Shown here: positions 33,968-43,036 of the stretch, in pieces
How the letters are laid out: the number at the start of each line of letters is the position of its first letter
How positions within the stretch are numbered: position 1 is the stretch's first letter
Source of the DNA: JBHJHP01 sp042219825
GTDB taxonomy: Bacteria > Bacteroidota > Bacteroidia > Bacteroidales > UBA5342
Reading direction: 5' to 3'
Length of the DNA stretch: 64,000 nt
Assembly (NCBI RefSeq): GCF_042219825.1
Contig: NZ_JBHJHQ010000006.1
Location: 1 to 64,000, forward strand
Notes under the pieces: model-generated
The model's input: only the letters and a program-made list of their open reading frames with translations
What the model was told of the DNA's origin: nothing
Database searches by the model: none
Position numbers and translations under genes: made by a program

Positions 33968-34729
33968 ATGGGAAGATTTAGCTGGATAGGAGGAGGTCTT
34001 GGTTTTATTCTTGGTGGCGGACCCATAGGTGCCGTTATTGGTGCTGCATTGGGTTATGTGGTTGACGAGATGAAAACAGGAGCAAAAGCTCAGGGGGGGT
34101 ATCAGTCATATCGGGGATCAACACAACAAACATATCAGCCTAATGCGACAAGGGGAGATTTTAATATTTCCTTTTTGGTATTGATAGCAGCGGTTATGAA
34201 AGCGGACGGTAAGGTTTTGCGATCAGAACTGGATTATGTTAAAGATAACTTTGTACGCATGTTTGGGCCTGAAGCAGCCAGGGAAGCTGTAAGGATGTTG
34301 GGCGATCTTATCAAACAAAATATTCCCGTTCGCGATGTGTGTCTTCAGATCACGCATAATATTGATCATCCATCCAGGTTACAGTTATTACATTTGTTAT
34401 TTGGCGTTTCTGCTGCCGATGGTCATGTTGATCCGAAAGAGCTGGAGCTCCTCCAAAGAATTGCAGGGTATTTTAATATAACGGACAGCGATTTTAATTC
34501 AATTAAATCAATGTTTGTTACGGATGTTTACTGGCCGTATAAAGTTCTTGAAATAGAAAGAGATGCCACAAATGATGAAGTGAAAAAGGCATATCGTAAA
34601 ATGGCGGTTAAGTTTCATCCGGATAAAGTAAATCATTTAAGTGAGGAAGTAGTTCTTCAGGCAAAAGAAAAGTTTCAGAAAGTTAACGAGGCATATGAAA
34701 AGATTAAAAAGGAGCGTGGAATGAATTAA
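33968..34729 (+). CDS. TerB-J domain co-chaperone (DjlA-like)
   Basis: 253 residues. The N-terminus is a glycine-rich hydrophobic segment (GGGLGFILGGGPIGAVIGAA), probably membrane-inserting. Residues about 60-180 form a TerB-like helical domain (KADGKVLRSELDYVKDNFVR, and AADGHVDPKELELLQRIAG). The C-terminal J domain (about 187-253) contains the essential HPD at 217-219. J proteins stimulate DnaK; the membrane-tethered TerB-J layout matches DjlA. A weak -7 element TACTTTTA is about 25 bp upstream. Confidence 0.9.
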   Translation: MGRFSWIGGGLGFILGGGPIGAVIGAALGYVVDEMKTGAKAQGGYQSYRGSTQQTYQPNATRGDFNISFLVLIAAVMKADGKVLRSELDYVKDNFVRMFGPEAAREAVRMLGDLIKQNIPVRDVCLQITHNIDHPSRLQLLHLLFGVSAADGHVDPKELELLQRIAGYFNITDSDFNSIKSMFVTDVYWPYKVLEIERDATNDEVKKAYRKMAVKFHPDKVNHLSEEVVLQAKEKFQKVNEAYEKIKKERGMN

Positions 34730-34783
34730 TTTTTGCCCAGGTAATATTGTTTCACGGGCAACGTTTAATGAATTATCATTTCA

Positions 34784-34817
34784 TTGTTTTTAATTTTATT
34801 TCTAAATGTTATTTTTG
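34784..34817 (+). promoter_or_regulatory. Promoter of the DUF5606 gene
   Basis: TTG (34784-34786), a 23-nt spacer and TATTTTTG (34810-34817), with the ATG at 34840. Confidence 0.5.
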
Positions 34818-34839
34818 CCGAGTTTAAAAAAACAAACAC

Positions 34840-35283
34840 ATGTTAAAAGGAATATTATCAATATCAGGAAAACCCGGACTTTACAAAATGATTACGCAGG
34901 GTAAAAACAGCATTATTGTTGAATCGTTGTTGGACGGGAAACGCATTCCGGCTCATTCATTCGCCAAAGTAATATCGTTGGAAGATATTGCGATTTTTAC
35001 AGAAACTGAAGAAGTTTCATTGGCGGAGGTCTTTAAAGCTATTATCGAAAAAGAGGGTGAAGGTAATCCGGCACCTGATGCAAAGAAAATCTCAGGAGAT
35101 GAATTAAAGGAATACTTTGAAGAGATTTTACCAGAGTATGATCGTGACCGTGTTTATGTTTCAGATATGAAAAAAGTACTGGTATGGTTTAATCTTCTTT
35201 TAGAGAATGATCTGTTAAAAATGGACGAAGAAGATAAGGAAGAGGAAACTGATAGCGAATCAGCAGAAGAGGATAAAAAATAG
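34840..35283 (+). CDS. DUF5606 protein
   Basis: 147 residues, cytoplasmic. The N-terminal half (MLKGILSISGKPGLYKMI, then NSIIVESLLDGKRIPAHS) is the conserved DUF5606 fold seen throughout Bacteroidota. The C-terminus is a strongly acidic tail (EEDKEEETDSESAEEDKK). No function is established for the family. It has its own promoter and a terminator at 35304-35333. Confidence 0.85.
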   Translation: MLKGILSISGKPGLYKMITQGKNSIIVESLLDGKRIPAHSFAKVISLEDIAIFTETEEVSLAEVFKAIIEKEGEGNPAPDAKKISGDELKEYFEEILPEYDRDRVYVSDMKKVLVWFNLLLENDLLKMDEEDKEEETDSESAEEDKK

Positions 35284-35303
35284 ACTTTAAATAAAGTTCA
35301 GAA

Positions 35304-35333
35304 AAAGGCCGGATCAGGATTGATCCGGCCTTT
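35304..35333 (+). terminator. Intrinsic terminator after the DUF5606 gene
   Basis: AAAGGCCGGATCA and TGATCCGGCCTTT form a 13-bp stem with a GGAT loop. Confidence 0.85.
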
Positions 35334-35336
35334 GTG

Positions 35337-35355
35337 TTATCGCATCACGCGATAA
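35337..35355. repeat. Small perfect dyad
   Basis: TTATCGC and GCGATAA around a 5-nt loop, just past the terminator. It has no T-run, so it may be a binding site or chance. Confidence 0.25.
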
Positions 35356-35395
35356 GCAATCACCACTATGGACTAAGCCAAACAAAACTCAACAT

Positions 35396-35929
35396 TTAAA
35401 CAATCCGATAACCCCACGGAGTCCATTCGAATAAAATATTATGATACCTGAAATAAAAGTTTCCGTTTATTCTTACCTTAACAACACCAGCGGGTAATAC
35501 TTTGATGTGTGTCGGACGCTCAACCAAAATAAATCCTCTGTTCGGAATATGTCTGTAATAACGACCTTCATTTACATAATACCTGCATCCATCAATATGA
35601 ACTGCTAAAAAGTTTCTTGGGAGTTTTGCTACCAGGTGAGGAGGCCTCTGAACCGGTAACCGTCTGTGATAAACTCTTTCGCTTCTAAACTTTACAGGTC
35701 TGTTATTAAAAACAACAGGTCCGTTTTTTTTATGATGGTTGTTGGTGTAATTATAGTCTTTATATGTATAGGTAGAGTGATGCTTTTTTTGCTCAGCTCT
35801 GTTATTCCTGTTCTCTTTCTTGTTTTCATGAGATCTGGCTCTGTTTCTTTCCTGAGCTCTTACGCCTGATAATGTAAATGCTACCATTAACATCATCGCG
35901 AGTACTCTGTAATTTGTTTTTGTTTTCAT
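35396..35929 (-). CDS. Small basic exported protein, DUF6515-like
   Basis: 177 residues with a signal peptide (about 1-25, LSGVRAQ). The first half of the mature protein is highly basic (Lys, Arg, His, Asn), then a repeated Tyr pattern appears: CRYYVNEGRYYRHIPNRGFI and INGNFYFRYHNILFEW. The YY-X-G-X-YY arrangement resembles DUF6515 proteins of Bacteroidota. Likely periplasmic or surface-associated; function unknown. Confidence 0.65.
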   Translation of the reverse strand: MKTKTNYRVLAMMLMVAFTLSGVRAQERNRARSHENKKENRNNRAEQKKHHSTYTYKDYNYTNNHHKKNGPVVFNNRPVKFRSERVYHRRLPVQRPPHLVAKLPRNFLAVHIDGCRYYVNEGRYYRHIPNRGFILVERPTHIKVLPAGVVKVRINGNFYFRYHNILFEWTPWGYRIV

Positions 35930-36012
35930 GACTACTGATTTTAAGTTAAACTTATCAGCGCGCTTGAAAACATTAAAGCAAATGGTGTGCCAAAGTCAGA
36001 AATAAGGAAGTT

Positions 36013-38655
36013 TTAATATATAAACTTATTGATATAGTGAAAGTTATCAGATTTGACTTCAACGATGTAAATACCTCTTGGCAAGTTAGGATTCCTTAAA
36101 TAAAACATGCCGTATTTTGTCTCATCATAGATTGTCTGATCTGTCATTGACCTGTCTATATGTCTATTGTAAACAACCCTGCCGTTGAGGTCGTAAATAT
36201 TTAATTCTGCACCCGTTTCGGTCATTCCTTTTAAATCAAATTTCAATGTATCCAAAACGATTGACGGATAAACATTCACCGGATAATCATCGAAAGTTGG
36301 TAGATCAGTTTTAACCTGAATATAGACTTCACCGGTTTCTCCTCCGGCTGAACCATCCATTTGAATCCAGTATGTTTTTCCTGGTGTCAGGTTAGATACT
36401 GTATATATTTCAGCTGAATAATCTGAACTATGGGCATCATCATTAGCAGCCAGTAACGTATAGTTGGATTTACTTCCACTCAATATATCTTCCCATGTTC
36501 CGGTAGAAATAGCATCATAAAGTGCAAGCTGATTGTCAAAACCTGTTGATGTTATACCTACTTTACCTGTCATTGGGGCTCTGAACTTAAACCAGATGCT
36601 ATTCTGAAGACCACCTTCTGCACACCAGTCAATCTGGTTATTGCAATCACCTTCTTCAGGTGCAGGCTCATTTGCCTGAACGGTTGCATACGCATTGCTA
36701 AAAGGCCCCTCAAGCACGTTGATAGTTAACTCATAAGCATCCGAAATATCGTCATATGGAACCACAACACTCTGAATTTCAATACTGTCCAGTGTTTCAC
36801 AATGACCCAACATTCCCCTGACTTTAATCCATAAATCAGGTGATTGAATATCAAAGGTCAATATTGCTCCTGCTGTTTCAGGATAGTCCGATGTCGCAGG
36901 CCAGATATAATCATCAGCTCCGTGAGCAATTATAGTAACAGGTTTACCACGTGCAACTATATCACTGCCAACACCATTTATCATAAATATTTCCGGTTCA
37001 GATACAACTTCCAGTACCTGATATTTTGTTATTGTGTCATTTCCCAACTGGCTGTATGCTATCATTTTAGCATCCGTAAATCCAACATCATTCATGTGAT
37101 AGGTCAGGTCTTCATCTGGTGTATAACTCATCAATGTGTCGAACGCCACATTTTCATGATAAAAAATCCATTTGAATGAATCCACATTTCCAATGCTGGT
37201 ATTTATCAGTGTTATATCATTATCAATACAGTAGTTTGGCCTTTCTGCAACAAAACCTGCCACCGGTGCAACCATATTCTTAGCATAAGCTCTTACGCAA
37301 AGATCAAAATCATTGTCGGTGGTGATCCCAACATCTTCCCAGCTAATACCGTCACTACTTATCCATTCATAACCAACCGGTTCAATCCGTGGATTTGAGA
37401 AACCTGATTCAACTGTTTCAATTGGAATAGGCCAGTTATATCCCGGCGTTTCATACCTTATTTGTACATAAAAGTCTCCGGAGTCAATTTCTGATGCCAT
37501 TTCAAATGAATGGTAACCAGGGAAACGGCAAATCTTGGTTGGCAGGACCTCAATGGTATCCTGTAATTCTGCACCATCCCAGTTTTTGGCAATTACTGCA
37601 TCCACAATTGTTCCACCGGTATTTACATATGAACCAATACGATTGATAACCTGTGTTTTGGGAGCATGGAATTTTACAAGAGCATAACCTATTTCACGGT
37701 TTTCGGCATCTTTTAAACCCCATGAAGTAATTGCTCCAAGCCTGTCATAAAGGTAGAGCGTATCAACTTCTTCAGTTTCTATTCTGCCCGGATAAAGTGA
37801 AATTTCCTTTCCAACATATTTATCGTAGTATGACACATAAAAATAACCATTAAGTCCCCAATCTGCACCCCAGGAATTTTTAATGATCCATGCACCTTTT
37901 CCCGGAGGATTGCCTGTAGAAATATTATTGACAATCATATTATCATCCCATCCAATTATAGTAACTCCGTGATCAATTGGCTGGACATCGTTGTAATAAT
38001 ATGTATGCGATGTTGAATTATAATGCGTATAGAAATTGTTGGTGCTCATGCTCGTAGCTACAGCGCCATATTTCATAATCAGCTGTTTGATGTTTTCAAT
38101 ACCGGTAGCGGTGTACATTTGAGTCACATAAGCCGGATAGTCTGATTTATTTGTAATTGATTTGCACCCTTCCACATTCATATTGGAATACGGATCGGCT
38201 GATTCATAAACCGGACCGGATAAACGTGTCAGATAGGCCGAAGCAATAAAGGCATTCCCACCATCATACGGAGACCATTCAAAACCGTGACAATTGGCAA
38301 AATTTCGAACAGACAGGGCAACTTCCGGAAGGCCGAGTTTTAACCAATAGGATTCCAGAGATGCGGATGCTGCAAATGCCCAACAGGTACCATAGATTCC
38401 CTGGTCTTTAATTGAAGATATATAATTGGTACCGTTAACATCTCTCAGATCAAATGCTTCAGGTAACATCTCAGCACTTTTCAGTTCAAGATCTGAATAG
38501 TGGACATTGAAAGGAGAGGGGCGATATGCCTTGTACAGTTCAGGATGCTCCAGATATTTCTGGTAATCACTCTTAAACGGTGCCTTGCTATCATTCTGAG
38601 CCTGAGCAGAAAATAAAATCAAACAAAGAAATACTACAACACTAATCCTTCCCAT
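36013..38655 (-). CDS. Secreted papain-like (C1) protease with T9SS sorting domain
   Basis: 880 residues with a signal peptide (1-20, SAQAQ). The C1 peptidase domain (about 60-285) has Cys91 in YGTCWAFAASASL, His229 in DHGVTIIGW and Asn260 in WIIKNSWGADWG. Then come a lectin-like beta domain (about 295-460), a PKD-like part (465-545), a PPC-like sandwich (about 640-790, IWFKFRAPMTGKVGITSTG) and a C-terminal T9SS type A sorting domain (about 800-880, FDLKGMTETGAELNIYDLNG). It is therefore exported to the surface and would digest protein outside the cell. Confidence 0.9.
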   Translation of the reverse strand: MGRISVVVFLCLILFSAQAQNDSKAPFKSDYQKYLEHPELYKAYRPSPFNVHYSDLELKSAEMLPEAFDLRDVNGTNYISSIKDQGIYGTCWAFAASASLESYWLKLGLPEVALSVRNFANCHGFEWSPYDGGNAFIASAYLTRLSGPVYESADPYSNMNVEGCKSITNKSDYPAYVTQMYTATGIENIKQLIMKYGAVATSMSTNNFYTHYNSTSHTYYYNDVQPIDHGVTIIGWDDNMIVNNISTGNPPGKGAWIIKNSWGADWGLNGYFYVSYYDKYVGKEISLYPGRIETEEVDTLYLYDRLGAITSWGLKDAENREIGYALVKFHAPKTQVINRIGSYVNTGGTIVDAVIAKNWDGAELQDTIEVLPTKICRFPGYHSFEMASEIDSGDFYVQIRYETPGYNWPIPIETVESGFSNPRIEPVGYEWISSDGISWEDVGITTDNDFDLCVRAYAKNMVAPVAGFVAERPNYCIDNDITLINTSIGNVDSFKWIFYHENVAFDTLMSYTPDEDLTYHMNDVGFTDAKMIAYSQLGNDTITKYQVLEVVSEPEIFMINGVGSDIVARGKPVTIIAHGADDYIWPATSDYPETAGAILTFDIQSPDLWIKVRGMLGHCETLDSIEIQSVVVPYDDISDAYELTINVLEGPFSNAYATVQANEPAPEEGDCNNQIDWCAEGGLQNSIWFKFRAPMTGKVGITSTGFDNQLALYDAISTGTWEDILSGSKSNYTLLAANDDAHSSDYSAEIYTVSNLTPGKTYWIQMDGSAGGETGEVYIQVKTDLPTFDDYPVNVYPSIVLDTLKFDLKGMTETGAELNIYDLNGRVVYNRHIDRSMTDQTIYDETKYGMFYLRNPNLPRGIYIVEVKSDNFHYINKFIY

Positions 38656-38666
38656 CTTTCCCTGTT

Positions 38667-39140
38667 TTAAATAAAATCCTTTATGTTAATTTTTTCAGGC
38701 AGAAACATTGATGCATCTCCGCCATGTCTTAAAATATCTCTTACAATAGTTGAATTCACAGGTGTTTGCTCGGGTGTGGTTAGTAAGAAAACAGATTCAA
38801 TACCTGTCATTTTTTTGTTGACCTGTGCTATGGCCCGTTCGTATTCAAAATCTGCAGATGTTCTGATTCCTCTCAGAATAAACTGAGCACCGGCATCTTT
38901 TGCAAATTCCACTGTAAGTCCGTCATAACCACGAACTGTAATTGTGGGCTCATCTTCGAAAACCTTTTCTATCATAGCCATACGGGTACTTAACGAAAAG
39001 TATGTACTTTTATTGGAATTGTAGCCAACGGCAACAATGATTTCATCGAAAAGTACAAGACCTCTTCTTACTATGGCTTCGTGTCCAACGGTTATCGGAT
39101 CAAAGCTTCCCGGAAATATGGCCACTTTTTTATCACTCAT
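38667..39140 (-). CDS. coaD: Phosphopantetheine adenylyltransferase
   Basis: 157 residues, the normal CoaD size. The nucleotidyltransferase motif is GSFDPITVGH (T/HXGH at 17-20), and NSTIVRDIL near 127 is the ISSTXXR equivalent. It makes dephospho-CoA from 4'-phosphopantetheine and ATP. A -7 element TATCTTTG is on the minus strand at 39167-39174. It lies 11 bp upstream of the protease gene, so read-through is possible, but the functions are unrelated. Confidence 0.96.
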   Translation of the reverse strand: MSDKKVAIFPGSFDPITVGHEAIVRRGLVLFDEIIVAVGYNSNKSTYFSLSTRMAMIEKVFEDEPTITVRGYDGLTVEFAKDAGAQFILRGIRTSADFEYERAIAQVNKKMTGIESVFLLTTPEQTPVNSTIVRDILRHGGDASMFLPEKINIKDFI

Positions 39141-39334
39141 TATTTTTTAATCTTATGACTGACAAACAAAGATAAAAAAAACCATTAATTAATACACATT
39201 TAATATTTAATAACATCTTTGTAAAACATAATGTAAATAGCAAAACGTAGGACAAAATCAACTAAACCACCTAATTCCAACAAATAAACATAACGTTACT
39301 ATGAATAAATCAAGGTTATCATTATTTTTGATTT

Positions 39335-40612
39335 ATGTTCCTGTATACAGAACACATAACCAGTCGTCATAGTTTTGTTGCACGATTATTCAGCGACAGA
39401 TTAGGTATTCCGTTCAAATGGGTGGATGATCCTGAATACCTCAATTCGGAAGCTTCAGTAATTGCATATGCCTCAGAACCAATAAAAAACAAACTTGTCA
39501 TTTTTAATTCAGGCTTTCTGGATGAGGAGTGTCTCAGGGATGAATTACCTGAATTTAAAGATGGTATATTTTCTGCTAAGGGTGAATTCTTGCTTGAATC
39601 AGATCTGTTCAGTGCCGTGTTTTACGTTGTTTCAAGGTACGAGGAATATTACAATACGGGTACTGATACGCATGGTCGTTTTAAACCTGAAAATAGTATC
39701 CTGTATAAACTTGGACTCATTCACAGGCCGGTTGTGGATGAGTGGATTTTTTCCTTTGGGAAAATACTCTCTGACGAATTTGGTTTGGAAATAAATCCTC
39801 CATCATACCGGTTTCAGCCTACATTTGATGTAGATGTGGCATTTGCATACCTTGGAAGACCCTTCTGGCTAACTTTGGCAGGTTACGCGAGAGATTTAAC
39901 TAGGCGAAATTTCAATTTGTTCAGAGAACGTTTCCGGGTTAATACCGGTTTAGACAAAGATCCTTATGATACATATGCAGAAATAAAAAAGGTATGTAAT
40001 GATGCTGCCGTGAAACCGTTTTTTTTCTTTCAGCTTGGAGTAAGGAATACCTATGATAAAAACCTGTATCCTCTTCTGCCACTAATGAAAAATCTTATTT
40101 CAGATACGGATGAATGGGCTGAGGTTGGGTTGCATCCTTCATATCATTCAAATTCAGATCCGGAAAGTCTCACGTATGAATTTGAGCTGTTCGAAAAGAT
40201 TCTAAAGCGAAAACCTGTTGCCACGCGTCAGCATTATCTGAAGTTAACTTTTCCGGGTACCTTTCAAAAGCTGGCTGAAAAAGGAATTGAACAGGAATAT
40301 TCTCTTGGTTATGCTCATGTTACGGGATTCAGGGCAGGAACCTGTCATCCTTTCCCGTTTTTTGATCTGACTACGAATACTGAAACCGCACTGATCTTAA
40401 AGCCGTTCATGGTGATGGACGGTACATTAAAGGATCATATGAAACTTGATGTGGAAGCTGCAAAGTTGCATGTGAATAATCTTGTTGAAGCTGTCAAAGA
40501 AAATCACGGGGAGTTTATTTTTATCTGGCATAATTCATCACTTGACAGACCCGGAGACTGGCACAACTGGAAAGAGGTTCTTAAACACATATTTAAAGTG
40601 GCTGCATTATGA
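39335..40612 (+). CDS. Polysaccharide deacetylase-like protein with DUF7033-type N-terminus
   Basis: 425 residues. The N-terminal part (about 1-140, FLYTEHITSRHSFVARLF) matches the DUF7033-like region common in Bacteroidota. The C-terminal part is a NodB-like barrel: TFDVDVAF (about 167-174) supplies the metal Asp pair, AEVGLHPSYHSN the His motif and HNSSLD the C-terminal motif. It would act on an extracellular or envelope polysaccharide. Its last four bases overlap the FemAB/GNAT-like gene, so the two proteins probably work together. Confidence 0.82.
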   Translation: MFLYTEHITSRHSFVARLFSDRLGIPFKWVDDPEYLNSEASVIAYASEPIKNKLVIFNSGFLDEECLRDELPEFKDGIFSAKGEFLLESDLFSAVFYVVSRYEEYYNTGTDTHGRFKPENSILYKLGLIHRPVVDEWIFSFGKILSDEFGLEINPPSYRFQPTFDVDVAFAYLGRPFWLTLAGYARDLTRRNFNLFRERFRVNTGLDKDPYDTYAEIKKVCNDAAVKPFFFFQLGVRNTYDKNLYPLLPLMKNLISDTDEWAEVGLHPSYHSNSDPESLTYEFELFEKILKRKPVATRQHYLKLTFPGTFQKLAEKGIEQEYSLGYAHVTGFRAGTCHPFPFFDLTTNTETALILKPFMVMDGTLKDHMKLDVEAAKLHVNNLVEAVKENHGEFIFIWHNSSLDRPGDWHNWKEVLKHIFKVAAL

Positions 40613-41523
40613 TCCGTTTTTTGTCAGGAAAAGAAATAGACACAAAGAAATGGGATAATGCCATTTCCGGGTCATGGCATGAAACCGCTTACGGATATTG
40701 CTGGTATCTGGATATTGTCACACCTGGATGGAGTGGATTGGTACTTGATGATTATAAGGCGGTTATGCCGCTTGTTACATCAAAAAAGGCAGGTTTGAGT
40801 TATGTGCTGAATGTACCATTCATGCAATATACAACCATTTATGGTTTAAAGCCTGATAATGTTTTATTTCATGAATTTATAAAAGCCATTCCTGCAAAGT
40901 TCAGGTATCTTGATTTTAAAATTTATTTGCCATTTAAACCTGTATTGAAAAACGCAGAAATTTATTCTCATACCAATCTTATTCTTGATCTGTCCCAAAG
41001 CAAAGCAGAACTGTTTTCCTGTTTTAATACAAACACCAAGCGTAATATTAAAAAAGCAGAAAAGCAGAGTATCAGAGTTAATGCATCAGATAACCCTGAA
41101 CCTATGATAGATACTTACACCCGTTTTAAACAACGAAAATACAATTCACGCTTTGATGATAATATTGCAGAGAACATTAGGAACGTAATTCAATCCGGCA
41201 TTCATAACGGATTTGGGGAGCTTCTTTATGCGTATGATTCGGGGAATAATTGTTTGGGTGGAACCTATTTTCAGAAATCAGCGTCACGTATAATATACTT
41301 GTTTTCAGCGGCTGAAGATGAAGCCAAATCCACCGGTGCAATGGCATATATTGTGAAAAAGCAAATTCATAACTATGCAGGAACTAATATGATATTGGAT
41401 TTTGAAGGTTCAGATATACCTGGAATAGCGCGCTTTTATAAAGGATTTGGTTCAACAGATGAAAAATATTATCATATAAAAATAAACAGGCTGCCTAAAC
41501 TGATTAAATGGATAAAACGCTAA
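40609..41523 (+). CDS. FemAB/GNAT-like acyltransferase
   Basis: 304 residues. The fold is of the FemAB/BioF2-like GNAT type: NTKRNIKKAEKQSIRVNASD near 140-160, RKYNSRFDDNIAEN, and the GGTYFQKSASRIIYLFSA and TGAMAYIVKKQIHN segments typical of the second GNAT half. Such proteins transfer amino acids or acyl groups to peptidoglycan precursors, sugars or lipids. Overlap with the deacetylase gene points to a shared role in envelope polysaccharide or cell-wall modification (inference). Confidence 0.75.
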   Translation: MIRFLSGKEIDTKKWDNAISGSWHETAYGYCWYLDIVTPGWSGLVLDDYKAVMPLVTSKKAGLSYVLNVPFMQYTTIYGLKPDNVLFHEFIKAIPAKFRYLDFKIYLPFKPVLKNAEIYSHTNLILDLSQSKAELFSCFNTNTKRNIKKAEKQSIRVNASDNPEPMIDTYTRFKQRKYNSRFDDNIAENIRNVIQSGIHNGFGELLYAYDSGNNCLGGTYFQKSASRIIYLFSAAEDEAKSTGAMAYIVKKQIHNYAGTNMILDFEGSDIPGIARFYKGFGSTDEKYYHIKINRLPKLIKWIKR

Positions 41524-41552
41524 CGTCAGCTTAAAAATTAAATGCAATTATA

Positions 41553-41586
41553 AAAAACGCCACAATGAGTTCACCGCGGCGTTTTT
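41553..41586. terminator. Bidirectional terminator between the FemAB-like and thioredoxin genes
   Basis: AAAAACGCC and GGCGTTTTT bracket a 16-nt loop between convergent genes ending at 41523 and 41603. Confidence 0.75.
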
Positions 41587-41602
41587 CTTATATGATTTTG
41601 CG

Positions 41603-42997
41603 TTACTTCATGTTTGCATATTTTGACAGAGTTTCAAGCGTTGTAGGGTCTGATGGTCTTGTAGCATCCGCATTAATAATTTTCCCTTGTTTATCAATTA
41701 AAATAAAGCGGGGAATTCCGTCAACTATATAATCCTGAGCAATAGTAGATTCTCCAGCTTTGTCTGCAAAAAGCTGATATCCCTGTAGATCTTCTTTTTT
41801 TATCATATCCTCCCAGTCTGTTTTATCAGGATCAATTGAAACATTCACAAATGCTATGTCTTTGTCTTTTAAATCCGATTGCAGTTTTTTCAGGAACGGG
41901 ATTTCATATTTACACGGACCACACCATGTTGCCCAAATGTCCAGGTAAACTACCTTCCCTTTTAACTGGCTGAGTGAAACCATGTTTCCGTTAATATCTG
42001 GATAACTGAATTCAGGCGCCTGCTTACCGGGTTTAATAGCACTATACATATCTATTTGTTTCATGAATTCGTCGATGTCTTTATCATTCGATAAAACATC
42101 CAGGTAACGGTTTTCAGCAATCGTCTTCTGACTTGGCGTCATACGCGGGTACATGCGAAGAATATTTTTGCCAAGGTCATTTTTAACCATCGGATCTGCG
42201 TCCAGCGAATCAATCGCATCAAACGATTCATTCAAATATTCATCAGATTCAGTATCATCTTTGTATTTGCCCAAAGCATTATCGATTTTAATCTGGTATT
42301 CGTTTAGTACAAAATTTTTATAGCTTGGCAGATATTTGTAGAAAGTCATATTATCCAGCGGTATATCTTCTCCTACCAATGCAAAAGATTCAGGAACTGC
42401 CGATGTATCACCTGGGGCGTACCGCGTATGATAAGCAGGGTAATACTTGTATATCTGAGCCACATTGATGTTGGTATACATTTTTATCATATCGGTGAAA
42501 TCCTGCGGCAGATTATAGGCCGTCTTAAAACTATCGATCAAAGCAAAGTCCTTGTTTAGGTGATTTTGCAGATAATCATCAAATTTGGATGGTGGGTAAG
42601 CCAGCAATTGCTGTACTGGTATTTTAAAGGTATTATCTACCACTTTCAGTGTCAGTTTACTTTCAGGGCTTCCCTGAATGGATACCAAATCGAATTTACG
42701 GTTCTTAAGATCCTGAAGGTCAAAGTTAACCGTTATCTTGTCACCTGGTTTGGCATAGACCCAAATTCCATAACGGTCAATAATCAGATCCAGAAACTCT
42801 CCGTTGTCAATTTTTACTACATCGCTGAAATTCCCATCTGATAACTGCAGCGTATCGATATTGCCGGTTACATTACTTCTGATATATACAGTGGCATCGC
42901 CTGCATTTGAAATATTACCCATAATTTCAGCTGTATCAGAAGGTTTACATCCAGTAACCAAAGCTATTAATGCCAGAATGAAAAAAATCTGTTTCAT
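41603..42997 (-). CDS. TlpA-type thioredoxin-like lipoprotein
   Basis: 464 residues from the ATG at 42995-42997; a TTG four codons upstream is also in frame. A lipoprotein signal ends at LVTGC (Cys17). The N-terminal part (about 20-110) resembles DUF4369-type beta domains, the middle (110-320) is helical, and the C-terminal thioredoxin domain (about 325-464) has the active site WCGPC (358-362) and cis-Pro GIPRF. It acts in the periplasm or on the outer-membrane inner face in disulfide exchange, for example cytochrome maturation. Single gene. Confidence 0.88.
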   Translation of the reverse strand: MKQIFFILALIALVTGCKPSDTAEIMGNISNAGDATVYIRSNVTGNIDTLQLSDGNFSDVVKIDNGEFLDLIIDRYGIWVYAKPGDKITVNFDLQDLKNRKFDLVSIQGSPESKLTLKVVDNTFKIPVQQLLAYPPSKFDDYLQNHLNKDFALIDSFKTAYNLPQDFTDMIKMYTNINVAQIYKYYPAYHTRYAPGDTSAVPESFALVGEDIPLDNMTFYKYLPSYKNFVLNEYQIKIDNALGKYKDDTESDEYLNESFDAIDSLDADPMVKNDLGKNILRMYPRMTPSQKTIAENRYLDVLSNDKDIDEFMKQIDMYSAIKPGKQAPEFSYPDINGNMVSLSQLKGKVVYLDIWATWCGPCKYEIPFLKKLQSDLKDKDIAFVNVSIDPDKTDWEDMIKKEDLQGYQLFADKAGESTIAQDYIVDGIPRFILIDKQGKIINADATRPSDPTTLETLSKYANMK

Positions 42998-43036
42998 AAT
43001 CTTAATCAATATTATATTTATTTAAAATTCACACAA

